Shown: positions 54,491 to 63,935 of the stretch, piece after piece
Position numbering within the stretch: the first letter of the stretch is position 1
Layout of the letters: each line of letters opens with the position of its first letter
Assembly: GCA_910575755.1 (NCBI GenBank)
Contig: CAJTFO010000003.1
Coordinates: forward strand, 124,001 to 188,000
Length of the DNA: 64,000 nt
Reading direction: 5' to 3'
DNA from: Desulfovibrionaceae bacterium
GTDB lineage: Bacteria; Desulfobacterota; Desulfovibrionia; Desulfovibrionales; Desulfovibrionaceae
The notes under the pieces: model-generated
Database searches by the model: none
The model's input: the letters and a program-made list of their open reading frames with translations, nothing else
Told to the model about the DNA's origin: nothing
Translations under genes and position numbers: made by a program

Positions 54491-54520
54491 GGCGGGCCGA
54501 ACCCCACGATCCGGCCCGCC
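54491..54520 (-). other. Hairpin in the lon leader
   Basis: Stem GGCGGGCC(G) / (C)GGCCCGCC with 11-base loop, 24 bases upstream of the lon ATG. A second perfect 8-bp hairpin (GGTCTTGC/GCAAGACC) lies at 54574-54592. They may structure the lon 5' leader; no regulator can be named. Confidence 0.4.
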
Positions 54521-54610
54521 ATACGCCGTTTCAGCGTACTGCGTCCTGATTTGCGCCCGGCGTCCGCTCCCGCGGTCTTGCGGAGCAAGACCACCCGCAA
54601 ATCGTGAAGA

Positions 54611-54645
54611 GGGAAAAATTTACTTTTCCCGTTAAATGAACGACC
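54611..54645 (+). repeat. Palindromic repeat, copy 6
   Basis: GGGAAAA-ATTTA-CTTTTCCC followed by GTTAAATGAACGACC has the same hairpin-plus-tail plan as 12961-12996 (GGAAAAA..TTTTTCC then GCGAAATGACGGC). It lies in the clpX-lon gap. Confidence 0.5.
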
Positions 54646-54652
54646 TGGCGTG

Positions 54653-54716
54653 CCTTTCCCAAAGAGGCAAAGGCATCTTTGGGAAAGGAGCTGATTTATT
54701 CACAGAATAAATCAGC
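54653..54716. repeat. Two adjacent perfect hairpins in the clpX-lon gap
   Basis: 54653-54665 pairs with 54676-54688 (CCTTTCCCAAAGA and its complement, 13 bp). 54690-54700 pairs with 54706-54716 (GCTGATTTATT, 11 bp, loop CACAG). With copy 6 they make a three-hairpin unit like the one at 12901-13070. On the minus strand they follow the clpX stop and may terminate clpX. Confidence 0.6.
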
Positions 54717-54722
54717 GGTTCC

Positions 54723-56012
54723 TTAAGAAGCTTTGTTTTCGGCCAAACGCCGATCCCCGTTCACGGCCTCGCCGCCGTCGCCGTAAAGCAGAACCGGCTC
54801 TTTGCCTTTTTCAACCACAGCCCGGTTGATCAGGCATTCTCTGACATTGGGCAGAGAGGGCAGCTTGAACATGATGTCAAGCATGATCTTTTCCATCACG
54901 TTGCGCAGGCCGCGCGCGCCGGTCTTGCGCTCAATGGCCCTGCCCGCAATGGCCTTGAGGGCGTTGGGCGTAAACCGCAGGGTCACGTTGTCCAGTTCAA
55001 AAAGTTTCTGGTACTGGCGCACCAGGGCGTTTCTGGGCTCGGTGAGAATGCGCACCAGGTCCGGCTCATCCAGCTCGTCCACATGGGTAATTATGGGAAT
55101 ACGGCCCACAAATTCCGGAATAAGGCCGAACTGAACCAGATCCTGCGGATGGATCTTTTCCAGCAGTTCGGCCAGAGGCATATCCTTGCTGGCCCGCACA
55201 TTGGCCCCGAAACCCATGGAACCGCCGCTCATGCGCGATTCCACAATCTTGTCCAAGCCCACGAAAGCGCCGCCCACAATGAACAGGATATTGCCCGTGT
55301 TCATGCGGATGAACTCCTGCTGCGGGTGCTTGCGCCCGCCCTTGGGCGGAATGTTGGCCTCGGTGCCTTCAATGATCTTCAGCAGAGCCTGCTGCACGCC
55401 CTCGCCGGAGACGTCGCGGGTGATGGACGGCCCGTCACCCTTGCGCGAAATCTTGTCGATTTCATCAATATAAATAATGCCCTTGCTGGCGGCTTCCAGA
55501 TCATAATCCGCGTTCTGGAGCAATTGAACCAGAATGTTTTCCACATCCTCGCCCACATAGCCGGCTTCGGTGAGGGTGGTGGCGTCGGCAATGGCAAAGG
55601 GCACGCGCAGCACCCTGGCCAGGGTCTTGGCCAGCAGCGTTTTGCCGCTGCCCGACGGGCCTACCAGAAGGATATTGCTTTTTTCCAGCTCCACATCCTG
55701 GCCCAGAGCGTCGGCATAGAACACGCGCTTGTAGTGGTTGTGCACGGCCACGGAAAGAATTTTCTTGGCCTCATGCTGCCCGATGACGTATTCGTCCAGC
55801 CGCTCCTTGATCTCCTGCGGGGAAAGCAGACGTTCACCGTTATCAGGGCTTTCCAGCCGGTCGCGGGCAATAATGTCATTGCAGGCCTTGACGCAATTGT
55901 CGCAGATGCTCGCGCCGTCCTGTACGATGAGGTTGCGCGCCTCCAGCTCGCTGCGTCCGCAGAAGGAGCAGCGCAACGGTTCGCTGCCTGTGGTCTTGGT
56001 GGTATTGCCCAT
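54723..56012 (-). CDS. clpX: ATP-dependent Clp protease ATPase subunit ClpX
   Basis: A 429-residue unfoldase. The zinc-binding N domain is [15 protein letters not shown] and CDNCVKAC; Walker A is [15 protein letters not shown]; Walker B is [10 protein letters not shown]; pore and sensor regions include [10 protein letters not shown]-type [11 protein letters not shown] and GKTGARGLR. It delivers substrates to ClpP. clpP ends 3 bases upstream, so clpP-clpX form one transcript. Confidence 0.97.
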   Translation of the reverse strand: MGNTTKTTGSEPLRCSFCGRSELEARNLIVQDGASICDNCVKACNDIIARDRLESPDNGERLLSPQEIKERLDEYVIGQHEAKKILSVAVHNHYKRVFYADALGQDVELEKSNILLVGPSGSGKTLLAKTLARVLRVPFAIADATTLTEAGYVGEDVENILVQLLQNADYDLEAASKGIIYIDEIDKISRKGDGPSITRDVSGEGVQQALLKIIEGTEANIPPKGGRKHPQQEFIRMNTGNILFIVGGAFVGLDKIVESRMSGGSMGFGANVRASKDMPLAELLEKIHPQDLVQFGLIPEFVGRIPIITHVDELDEPDLVRILTEPRNALVRQYQKLFELDNVTLRFTPNALKAIAGRAIERKTGARGLRNVMEKIMLDIMFKLPSLPNVRECLINRAVVEKGKEPVLLYGDGGEAVNGDRRLAENKAS

Positions 56013-56015
56013 ACG

Positions 56016-56624
56016 TTATTCGCTCTTTTCCTGCGCCATCTCTCGGCGTGACGCCAGCACGCGGTCGATGATGCCGAGTTCTCTGGCTTCCTCAGGGGTC
56101 AAAAAGTTGTCTCGCTCCGTGGCCTTGACCACATCCTCATACGGACGCCTGGTATTTTCCGCCAGCATGCGGTTGAGCCGCTCCTTGAGGCGCAGCACTT
56201 CACGGGCGTGGATTTCAATATCTGTAGCCTGCCCCTGAAAACCGCCCGAAGGCTGGTGAATCATGATCTGACTGTTGGGCAATGCAAAACGCATGCCCGG
56301 TTCGCCGGCAGCCAGAAGAAAAGCGCCCATGCTGGCGGCCCGGCCCATACATACCGTAGTGACCGGCGACGTGATGTAGCGCATGGTGTCATAAATGGCC
56401 AGACCGGCCGTGACCGAGCCGCCCGGCGAATTGATGTACAGGCTGATTTCCTTCTCCGGATCCTGCGATTCCAGAAAAAGGAGCTGGGCGCAGATCAGGG
56501 AGGCCACTGCATCGTTGACCTCGGATCCCAGGAGCACAATGCGATCCTTGAGCAGCCGCGAATAGATATCATAGGCCCGCTCGGAGCGGCCTGTGGTTTC
56601 AATGACCATGGGAACTAGGGACAT
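56016..56624 (-). CDS. clpP: ATP-dependent Clp protease proteolytic subunit
   Basis: A 202-residue serine peptidase. The nucleophile is in [14 protein letters not shown], the His in [11 protein letters not shown], and the oxyanion strand is [15 protein letters not shown]. The ATG at 56624 after GAGG gives the usual short propeptide ([13 protein letters not shown]); an in-frame 57-residue extension is not family-like. Confidence 0.97.
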   Translation of the reverse strand: MSLVPMVIETTGRSERAYDIYSRLLKDRIVLLGSEVNDAVASLICAQLLFLESQDPEKEISLYINSPGGSVTAGLAIYDTMRYITSPVTTVCMGRAASMGAFLLAAGEPGMRFALPNSQIMIHQPSGGFQGQATDIEIHAREVLRLKERLNRMLAENTRRPYEDVVKATERDNFLTPEEARELGIIDRVLASRREMAQEKSE

Positions 56625-56683
56625 GTATTTCTGCCTCGCGATTTGCGGCCCGCGCGAACGCTTTGGCCGTGCAAACGGGAAAA

Positions 56684-56706
56684 GGCTGTTGACTGCGTCA
56701 ACAGCC
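56684..56706 (-). other. Hairpin upstream of clpP
   Basis: GGCTGTTGAC/GTCAACAGCC, 10-bp perfect stem, loop TGC, 60 bases before the clpP ATG. It may be a leader structure or a regulator site. Confidence 0.4.
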
Positions 56707-56812
56707 CCGAAAATCAGGCGCGGGCCGCAGCGGGGCCGCGGCTGCGCGACTGTTTTTCGTGCCTTGCGCCAATCGCCGGCGGCTTTGCCCTGCACGATTG
56801 ACGACAGTGCGA

Positions 56813-56834
56813 AAGGCGGCCTGAAGGCCGCCTT
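56813..56834 (-). terminator. Hairpin after tig
   Basis: A 9-bp stem AAGGCGGCC/GGCCGCCTT with loop of four, five bases past the tig stop. On the minus strand only a short TTTCGC follows, so termination may be partial and clpP could be expressed partly by readthrough. Confidence 0.55.
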
Positions 56835-56838
56835 ACAC

Positions 56839-58200
56839 TTACTTTGATTCTTCCCCGGGCGTGGCGGGAGCCTGCGCCGGGGCCACAGCCTCGCCGTCGG
56901 ATCGGGACGCCCCGGGCTCCACTTCCGTCACCCTGGCTTTGGCGTAAACCCTGTCCATGGCCTTGTCGGCCAGCAGGCGGTCACGCAGTACAAAAATCAG
57001 GCCGGAGCGTTCATAGCTTTCGCGCAGGCTCTTGAAATCCTCGCCGCTACGCATGCTGTCCTGATAAATCTGAGCGGCGACTTCCTGATCACTGACCTCC
57101 AGCCCTTCCTTCTTGGCAATGGAGAGCAGCAGCACCTGAATGCGGGCCAGCTCTTCGGCCTGCGGCAGCATTTCCTTGCGCAGTTCCTCAGGGCTCTTGC
57201 CCAGGGCCTCCAGCCGCTTGCCCTGCCGCTCCAGACGCACCTTGAGGTCGGTCAGCAGGCTGCGCATCTGAATATCCAGCACGCTTTCGGGCAGTGGAAA
57301 GTCCACCATCTTCAGCAGCCGATCCAGAATGGTTTTCTGCGCCGCGCTTTTGTTCAGATTCTCACGGCTCTGGGTATAACTGCGGGCGATGGTCTCCTTA
57401 AGCTTGTCCACACTCTCCAGCCCCAGACTCTTGGCCAGATCGTCGTTGAGTTCGGGCAGCTTGCGCTCCTTGACGGCATGCACCTTGACCTTCATGGTCA
57501 CGGTTTTGCCGGCCAGATCCTTGGCAAGGAAGTCCTCAGGAAAATGGATTTCGCCCTCGCCTTCCTGGCCGTAGGGGATGGTTTTGACCAGGGCCTCAAA
57601 ATCCTCAAGGGCCTGGTTTTCACCCAGAGCCAGATCAAAATTCTCGGCCTTGACGCCTTCCAGCGGCTGGCCGTTTTCGTAGGCGGTAAAATCAATGCAG
57701 GCCACCTGGCCGTCCACGGCCGGCGCCGCGCCGTCCACGGGCACGAGCTGCGCGCGGTCTCGGCGGAGGCGCTCAATGACGTCCGCCACCTCCTTTTCAT
57801 CCACCACCACCTTCTCCTGCTCCACTTCCACACCTTCGTAGGGGGGCAGATCAAAAACGGGCAGCACTTCAAATTCAATACTGTAGACGTAGGGCTTGCC
57901 CCGCTCCAGAAGGCCCGCGCCGTCCACGTTGATGCCGGACAAAGGCTGTACGCCCATTTTCTGCATCACATCGTTGATGTGCACGTTGATCAGATCCTGG
58001 CGGGCCTCTTCGTAAATCTTGTCGCGGAAGCGCTGTTCGATGACCGAGGCGGGCGCCTTGCCCTTGCGGAAACCATCTATCTGCACGGAAGTTTTATACA
58101 GGGCCACGGCGCCCATGATGGCCGCCTCGACTTCCTGCGGTTCCGTGGTGATGACGATCTTTTTCTTGACCGGCGAAAGATCTTCAGCGCTGTATTCCAC
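56839..58200 (-). CDS. tig: Trigger factor
   Basis: A 453-residue ribosome-associated chaperone. The ribosome-binding loop is [14 protein letters not shown] (FRK signature), the PPIase domain (about 155-240) has [11 protein letters not shown] and the C domain is helical, with SPEELRKEM. The tail ends in a disordered Ala/Pro/Glu-rich segment. The start is GTG at 58200 with AAAGGAG seven bases upstream; the ATG eleven codons earlier precedes this ribosome binding site. tig-clpP-clpX-lon is the classical order. Confidence 0.96.
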   Translation of the reverse strand: MEYSAEDLSPVKKKIVITTEPQEVEAAIMGAVALYKTSVQIDGFRKGKAPASVIEQRFRDKIYEEARQDLINVHINDVMQKMGVQPLSGINVDGAGLLERGKPYVYSIEFEVLPVFDLPPYEGVEVEQEKVVVDEKEVADVIERLRRDRAQLVPVDGAAPAVDGQVACIDFTAYENGQPLEGVKAENFDLALGENQALEDFEALVKTIPYGQEGEGEIHFPEDFLAKDLAGKTVTMKVKVHAVKERKLPELNDDLAKSLGLESVDKLKETIARSYTQSRENLNKSAAQKTILDRLLKMVDFPLPESVLDIQMRSLLTDLKVRLERQGKRLEALGKSPEELRKEMLPQAEELARIQVLLLSIAKKEGLEVSDQEVAAQIYQDSMRSGEDFKSLRESYERSGLIFVLRDRLLADKAMDRVYAKARVTEVEPGASRSDGEAVAPAQAPATPGEESK

Positions 58201-58681
58201 GTGGGGCTCCTTTCTGCTGCTGGGGGTGTTCATATGTAAGGAAGAAAGACTTGAACCCTCAGCGCTTGCGCTGGTTCAAGCCGTCACTGCTACGCAACAT
58301 CCTGTCATTGCTCATCATCAGTCGCGCGCATGAAAAAAGCATCGTTCACGACCCGCAACCATAACCGGCGGCAATCGCCCTTGATAGCGTAATTGTCGCT
58401 CAGATTCAAGACTTGATAAGCATCCGCCGCGCTGGCGTCAAGCCGGCCTGCCCGGTCTTTTCGCCAGCGTTCCGACTATGGGAGGGCGGCCCGCCTTTAC
58501 GCGCCCGGACACGACGGATTCACTCGCTGAAGCAAGCGAAATCCATAATGCGGTCAAGGCAAGGCTCATCCTGCGACCGCAGTTCAGCTTTGGCCCGCGT
58601 CAGACAGAAAGTGCATAAGACAGCCGCTGAAAAGCTCACTGCTTCAGACCCTTTTCACAGTGAAAATGGTTCGTTTTCCTT
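58201..58681. other. Gap between tig and tRNA-Leu
   Basis: 481 bases with no supported gene. The palindrome TTTTCACAGTGAAAA (58652-58666) may terminate the tRNA transcript. The tig promoter must lie in the part near 58240-58400, but I see no strong hexamers. Confidence 0.4.
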
Positions 58682-58765
58682 TGGTGCGAGAGGGGGGAGT
58701 TGAACCCCCATACCATAGGCGCTGGATTCTAAGTCCAGTGCGTCTACCAATTCCGCCACTCTCGC
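58682..58765 (-). tRNA. tRNA-Leu (anticodon UAG)
   Basis: On the minus strand a full cloverleaf: acceptor GCGAGAG/CTCTCGC, D-arm GGCGGAATTGGTAGACGC, anticodon arm CTGGACTTAGAATCCAG with anticodon TAG, a class II variable arm, and GGTTCAA T-loop. Discriminator A and CCA are encoded. Confidence 0.95.
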
Positions 58766-58895
58766 AAAGCAAATGTTAATAACATAGCCGGGCCTCAGCC
58801 GCAAGCCGACGCACAGTGTCCCCAGCAATTCTCATTTTGTCGGGAAGAGCATGATTTTTCCATTCATTGGGCACGGAGGTTTCCTTGCATACAAA

Positions 58896-58917
58896 AAGCG
58901 CCCCTTGCGGGGCGCTT
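58896..58917 (-). terminator. Terminator after adk
   Basis: Stem AAGCGCCCC/GGGGCGCTT, loop TTGC; on the minus strand it is followed by TTTTTGT. It lies 21 bases past the adk stop. Confidence 0.85.
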
Positions 58918-58938
58918 GCATGTCATATCTGCCTGCAC

Positions 58939-59610
58939 TCAGTCCAGTTTGGAAAGCAGGGTTTCCTTGATGGAATCAATGCTGCCCTCGCCGTTGAGTT
59001 CAATATACTTTGTCTTGCCCTTGCCGGCCAGATCCTTGAAGAAATAGGCCGCGGCCAGGGTACCGTCCACAGTGTTGTAGTAAATATCATGGCGCTTGTT
59101 GATGGCCGCCTCGTCCTGATCGTCGCTGCGGGTGGAAAGCTCCGCCCCGCACACGCGACATTTGTCGCCGTCCGGCTTGATGGCGTCAATAAAGATATTG
59201 TTGGGGTGGTTGTTGTTTTCCTTGCAGAGGCGGCGGCCCATGATGCGGTTTTTGGCCACTTCGCGCGGCAGCAGAATCTCCACCACATAATCAAGCTTGA
59301 GACCTTCCTTCTGCAAGGCGTCCCACAGCTTTTCGGCCTGAACCATGTTGCGCGGGAAGCCGTCCAGCAGCCAGCCGTCCTTGCCCTTGGTTTTCAGGGT
59401 TTCCAGCACCATGGGTATGGTGATGTCGTCGGGCACCAGGTCGCCGCGGTCAATGTAGGCCTTGGCTTTTTTGCCCAGTTCCGTGCCGCCGCCAATGTGT
59501 TCGCGGAAAATAGCCCCGGATTCGATATGGGCAAGATTATACTTTTGTTTGATCAGATTGCCCTGGGTGCCCTTGCCGCTGCCGTTGGGTCCGAAAATCA
59601 GGATATTCAC
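58939..59610 (-). CDS. adk: Adenylate kinase with metal-binding LID
   Basis: A 223-residue kinase (AMP + ATP = 2 ADP). P-loop FGPNGSGKGTQG; AMP site DGFPRNMVQAE. The LID contains RRLC-x5-H-x15-C-x2-C (Cys, His, Cys, Cys), the exact spacing of the Zn/Co/Fe site characterised in Desulfovibrio gigas adenylate kinase. This supports the taxonomic call. GAGAG lies before the ATG. It is monocistronic. Confidence 0.96.
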   Translation of the reverse strand: MNILIFGPNGSGKGTQGNLIKQKYNLAHIESGAIFREHIGGGTELGKKAKAYIDRGDLVPDDITIPMVLETLKTKGKDGWLLDGFPRNMVQAEKLWDALQKEGLKLDYVVEILLPREVAKNRIMGRRLCKENNNHPNNIFIDAIKPDGDKCRVCGAELSTRSDDQDEAAINKRHDIYYNTVDGTLAAAYFFKDLAGKGKTKYIELNGEGSIDSIKETLLSKLD

Positions 59611-59862
59611 CGTTGCTCTCCTTGACGGAACCGGATGTTGATTTGTGCAAAAAAGAACACGCTCTCTGCGGTTTTAGCCCTGAAAAAGCCTTCTGTCAAC
59701 GGGAGCAGCGAAGAACAGGCGACGTGTGCGGCCCGCGTCTGCCCTGCTGTCCTGAAAAAGACGTATTGTGCCGTCTGCGCAATCAGGGTATATTCAGAGC
59801 ATACGGCACTTTGAAAACATTCGCCCTGCGCCGCACTGACCACGCGCTTTTCGGGAGGAGTT

Positions 59863-60672
59863 ATGTCCCTGTCTTTTCAGGATATGGAATCCATTCTTAT
59901 GGATCAGTTGCGCCTCTATCACCATCCCATAGCCGTGACCTGGCTGTTTACGGATGAGGATGTGACAGCGTTCAGGCGCAGTACCCCGCATGTCATCCCG
60001 GTCAAGCCGCTGACCTTCTGCCAGTGGGAAACGGCGGCCCGCATGCAGGGCAAAACTGTGCTGGGAACAGTGGAAACCCTCGCCTGCGCCAATGCCCAGG
60101 TCAGCTTCGGCTGGCGCGAAATTGATGAAAGAGAGGTGAAATCCCAGCTCAAATACTGTGTGGACGAGGCGCAGGCCAGGCGCTTTCTTCTTTCCAAACC
60201 GCGCCTGCCCATGAACAGCGTCAGGGCTGTGGCTGTGGGGCCGCTGGGCAAGGCCGCGCTGCCGCCGCATGTGATCCATTTTTACTGCGACAGCGTACAG
60301 GCCTACCACCTGGCTGTGGACTACATGGCCGCCACCGATACGCACCCCCTGCGCCCCCAGATCACCATGAGCTCCTCGGCCTGCGGCGGTTCCGTGTTCT
60401 GCTGGCAGCAGAAGACCTTCAACCACTGCACCCCCTGTTCCGGCGCGTATAACGCGGGCAAGACCGAACGCGGCGAAACCTACGCCTTTATCCCCGGCGA
60501 GCAACTGGAAGCCGTGGTGCGCCGCCTGCTCCAGCGCATTGAGAAAAGCGGTTCCAGCTCCGTGACGCGACCGGGAGATTACTTTCCCGGCGGGGACATC
60601 TGCAAAAACTGTCCGCTGATCATTTTCAAAAGCGGCGACGGCATCGCCTGCGAGGGCTGCGACAAAAAATAG
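59863..60672 (+). CDS. DUF169 family protein
   Basis: A 269-residue soluble protein of the DUF169 family (PF02596), common in anaerobes and methanogens, function unknown. It carries many cysteines: FCQWETAARM, the central SSSACGGSVFCWQQ with HCTPCSGAYN, and a C-terminal pair of CxxC motifs (DICKNCPL, ACEGCDKK). Metal or Fe-S binding is likely. GGGAGG precedes the ATG. It is convergent with the AsmA-like gene. Confidence 0.85.
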   Translation: MSLSFQDMESILMDQLRLYHHPIAVTWLFTDEDVTAFRRSTPHVIPVKPLTFCQWETAARMQGKTVLGTVETLACANAQVSFGWREIDEREVKSQLKYCVDEAQARRFLLSKPRLPMNSVRAVAVGPLGKAALPPHVIHFYCDSVQAYHLAVDYMAATDTHPLRPQITMSSSACGGSVFCWQQKTFNHCTPCSGAYNAGKTERGETYAFIPGEQLEAVVRRLLQRIEKSGSSSVTRPGDYFPGGDICKNCPLIIFKSGDGIACEGCDKK

Positions 60673-60692
60673 CCGGGGGCAGCCCTCATGAA

Positions 60693-60714
60693 CCCGCCTG
60701 CCGCGTCAGGCGGG
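60693..60714. terminator. Hairpin between convergent genes
   Basis: Stem CCCGCCTG/CAGGCGGG with 6-base loop, 20 bases past the DUF169 stop. It probably serves both convergent transcripts, though the T-tracts are weak. Confidence 0.5.
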
Positions 60715-60740
60715 AAAAAGGCGCAGGGTGCTGACAGTTT

Positions 60741-63700
60741 TTACCGAAACAGCTTCCAGGCGCCTTCAACAATGCCCCCCATCACGTCCATAAAGCCAGA
60801 GGTAATGCCGCCGATGGTGTTCAGAATCAGCTTTCCCGCGCCGATGGAGCTTTTGCTGTCGCGCAGGCTGCCGTAAAGGCGCAGAGGAAAATCAGGCAGA
60901 TTTTTCATATTCACGGTCAGGTTGCAGTCCAGCGTCTGGCTGTTCAGGTCTATCCAGCCGCCGCCATGCACTTTGAGCCCCGGCCCCTGAAGGATAAAAT
61001 CCTTGCTGCGAACCACGCCCGCCGTGATGCTGCCCGAGGCCGAAGCCAAATCGAAAAGTGTGGGTTTGCCCTTGAGCCTGCCGTCGCCGCCGCGTTTCTG
61101 ATAGGAACCGCCGCGCACGCTGAAACGCCAGACGCCGTCCAGAGCCGCGGGCAACTGGCCCGGGCCGGTCAGCGCGCCCCGCACTTCTGAACTGACGCCG
61201 CCCCGCCCCCCCAAAACCGCGTCGCCGCCCCTGTCCCGGCTGGCGGCGGTCAGATCAAAGTCCGTCACGGTCAGAGCGCTTTCAAAACGCAGGCCCTTGC
61301 TGAAATCAACTCTGGCCCGGCTTTGCAGGGGCGCGCCATAAAAACGGGCCGTGCCGGGCCCGCAATCCAGCAGACCGTTCTTCAGCGCGAGCGGCAGGCG
61401 CAGATCCTGCGTCTTGAAGCGCCAGCCAATCAGCTCTTTGACGCGCAGTTCGCCTTTGGCGCTGAAGGCGCGCATGAAGCGCAGATCCCATTTTTCACCC
61501 GGCGGCCTGACAACGCCTTTGGGGGTCGACGAGTCCCTTTTGTCCTCCAGGTACCGGCTCAGGTCCAATTTGTCCACGCCCAGAGCAAACGTCAGCTCTG
61601 GTTGCGGCTTGCGCAGGGATACGGCCAGAGAACCGCTGACCACGCTCTGATCCAGGAGGGCGCGGACCCTGTCAAGCGAGAGCGTATCCGGGCCGCCCTT
61701 GAAGTCGGCTTCGAGACTGAGTCTGTTCAGGGCCGACGGCAGCCTGGCCGCCGTGTTGAAGGCCAGGCGCAGGGTACGGTTCATATCCCGGCTGAGGGCC
61801 GAAACGGAACCCTGCCAGCCCGGGCCGTCCTTGCCGCCGCTGATCCGGGCCTGCCCCCGCAGCTCCACGCCCAGGGCTCTGGCATGCGCATTGTCCACCG
61901 CAAGCAGGCTGCGCGCGCCCTGACAGGAAAAATCGCCACTGAGATCCGCCTGCAGGCCTTCGGGCAGAGAACTGAGCGCCGGGCTCAGGCGCACGCTCAG
62001 ATTGCCGGGCAGATTGCGGAAATCCGGAGCGCCGCGACCGCCTTTGCCGCCGAACCAGAGCCTGCCGTTCAGATCCGCCTGTGCGGCAATATCCTCGCTG
62101 TCCAGCGCGACGCGCCACTGGCCGTCCAGGCCCAGGCGGCCCTTTTCCCAGGCGGCGGAACGCGCCTTGAGCTCCACTTCCATGTTGCTGAAAACCAGAT
62201 CGTCGGAGGCATCGGGCAGACGCAGGCGTCCCCGCTCGCCGCGCACGTTTATGGAGCCCCTGAGCTTGCCCAGAAATTCCGCCAGTTCCCGGCCCTGGCT
62301 CATAATGTCCACATCGGCCCGCAGGCGGCCGCTCCTGACCGGCAAGGCAGGCATGACCTTGCGCAGGGGAGCGCCATTCACGTCACGCAGGCGCATGGCG
62401 ATGGCATAGGCATGCTCCCTGCCGCCGCCCAGAATGCACTGCCCGTGCAGACTGCCGCCGTAGAATCGCCCCTCCGCCGTGATCAGGGTGTCCTCCAGGC
62501 CGTTTTTATCCAGCTTGCCGGGGCGGATGGCCACCCTGGCGTCCTCAATAAACAGAGGTCCGTAATCCACGCCGGCAGCGGACAGGCGAATGTCATAGCC
62601 TATGCCGGTTTCGCCGGGCTGAAGGGGTTCGCCGGGCATGGGCGTCAACGGACTGTGGAAAAACCGGGGCTCCCGCGGCGGCTTGCCCACGGACTCGGGA
62701 ATGGCCAGCCCCAGATTGAGATGTTGCGTCTTGAGATCCAGCGCCACTTCCGGTCTGGCCCAGCTGGCCACGCCGCCGGAGCCGGTAAAGCGCGCCCCGG
62801 CACAGCTCACGGCGATGCGCGGGACTTTCAGGCCCTGACCGTCCAGGTGAAAATCCAGACTGGCGTCGGTAAGATTGTCCAGGGCCAGTTGCAGGCCGGG
62901 CGCAAGGTTGCGGGCAAAACCCAGCCATTGGGTCAGACTCGCGCGGCGCAGCAGCAGGCGGCCGTCCAGGCTGAAGTCCCGCTCCGCGCCCGACGCCATG
63001 CCGGGCAGACGCAACGTGCCGCTGAACTCCCCGCTGTCCGGCCCCAGTTCCAGTTGTATCCGCTCCAGGCTGACGCTGTGTTCCGCGCCGCGCATGCTCG
63101 CCGTACCGGCCAGCCCGAAGGGCAGCAATTCCTGATCCCTGGCCAGAGCGCCGCGCAGATCGGCGCGCGCTGTCCAGCCTGTGGATGCGGCCTGAAAATT
63201 GAGCGCCAGCCTGAATTGTTTCAGATGGGGCGGCCAGCGCAGCGCGCCGCTGACCAGCAGCCTGGGCGTTGCCGTGAGCGGATTGCGCAGATCGCTTTCT
63301 CCTTCCAGCACAAGATTGTCCAGGCGTATCAGGGGCGCGCCCGGTCGCCGCCACAGAACCGCGCCCAGCAGCATGCGACCGCTGACGCGGGCCGGAGCCT
63401 CCGTGTCCAGGCGGCATTGCAGGCTGTCCGCCTGCAGCCGCGCCCCGTCCGCGCCCGTGAGGTCCATCTCGCCCTGGACAATGGTCATGCGGCAGTCATC
63501 AGGCAGACCGGGCAAAACGCCGTCCCCGCCGCCAAATCGGCCCGCCAGGGCCTCCGGGTCGCCCAGGGGCAGCGGCAGCGCGCCGCGCAGCCGGGGCCGC
63601 AGCAGGGAAATGGCGCGCGGCTCAAAGGCCCCGCGCAGCAAGGCTGTAAAATCAGGGCGCAGGGTGGCGTAGGCCACGGAGAAATGCAGGCCCTTCCCCT

Positions 63701-63935
63701 GTACCGAAGCATTGCTCACCGCGATGGAGGGCATGGGCAAAAGCGCCACGTCCACGCCGTCCACGGCAAAGGTCAGGCCGGTGCGCGTGGAAAGTTCATC
63801 CAGATAATGACGGATGAGGGCTTCAGGATTGCGCTGCAGAAAATAAAAGACTGTCGCCAGCAGAACAGACAGCCCAATCAGCAGCGCCAGAAAGATGCGC
63901 AGGAGAAGACGTATGCAGCGAGAACTCACAAACAT
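60741..63935 (-). CDS. AsmA-family protein
   Basis: A 1064-residue protein. One N-terminal helix (LLLRIFLALLIGLSVLLATV) is followed by a long periplasmic chain rich in short beta strands, with the AsmA N-terminal pattern GLTFAVDGVDVALLPMPSIAV and the AsmA C-terminal domain (about 850-1050, LSLDRV...SGSLAV..., VHGGGWIDLNSQTLD). AsmA/YhdP-like proteins are bridge-type lipid transporters linking inner and outer membranes; a role in outer-membrane lipid homeostasis is likely. No operon partner lies downstream. The ribosome binding site is weak. Confidence 0.85.
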   Translation of the reverse strand: MFVSSRCIRLLLRIFLALLIGLSVLLATVFYFLQRNPEALIRHYLDELSTRTGLTFAVDGVDVALLPMPSIAVSNASVQGKGLHFSVAYATLRPDFTALLRGAFEPRAISLLRPRLRGALPLPLGDPEALAGRFGGGDGVLPGLPDDCRMTIVQGEMDLTGADGARLQADSLQCRLDTEAPARVSGRMLLGAVLWRRPGAPLIRLDNLVLEGESDLRNPLTATPRLLVSGALRWPPHLKQFRLALNFQAASTGWTARADLRGALARDQELLPFGLAGTASMRGAEHSVSLERIQLELGPDSGEFSGTLRLPGMASGAERDFSLDGRLLLRRASLTQWLGFARNLAPGLQLALDNLTDASLDFHLDGQGLKVPRIAVSCAGARFTGSGGVASWARPEVALDLKTQHLNLGLAIPESVGKPPREPRFFHSPLTPMPGEPLQPGETGIGYDIRLSAAGVDYGPLFIEDARVAIRPGKLDKNGLEDTLITAEGRFYGGSLHGQCILGGGREHAYAIAMRLRDVNGAPLRKVMPALPVRSGRLRADVDIMSQGRELAEFLGKLRGSINVRGERGRLRLPDASDDLVFSNMEVELKARSAAWEKGRLGLDGQWRVALDSEDIAAQADLNGRLWFGGKGGRGAPDFRNLPGNLSVRLSPALSSLPEGLQADLSGDFSCQGARSLLAVDNAHARALGVELRGQARISGGKDGPGWQGSVSALSRDMNRTLRLAFNTAARLPSALNRLSLEADFKGGPDTLSLDRVRALLDQSVVSGSLAVSLRKPQPELTFALGVDKLDLSRYLEDKRDSSTPKGVVRPPGEKWDLRFMRAFSAKGELRVKELIGWRFKTQDLRLPLALKNGLLDCGPGTARFYGAPLQSRARVDFSKGLRFESALTVTDFDLTAASRDRGGDAVLGGRGGVSSEVRGALTGPGQLPAALDGVWRFSVRGGSYQKRGGDGRLKGKPTLFDLASASGSITAGVVRSKDFILQGPGLKVHGGGWIDLNSQTLDCNLTVNMKNLPDFPLRLYGSLRDSKSSIGAGKLILNTIGGITSGFMDVMGGIVEGAWKLFR

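Noticed and set aside
52452-54635. Long plus-strand frame opposite lon
   Set aside because: The minus strand encodes a complete Lon with all motifs; the antisense frame has low-complexity shadow composition.
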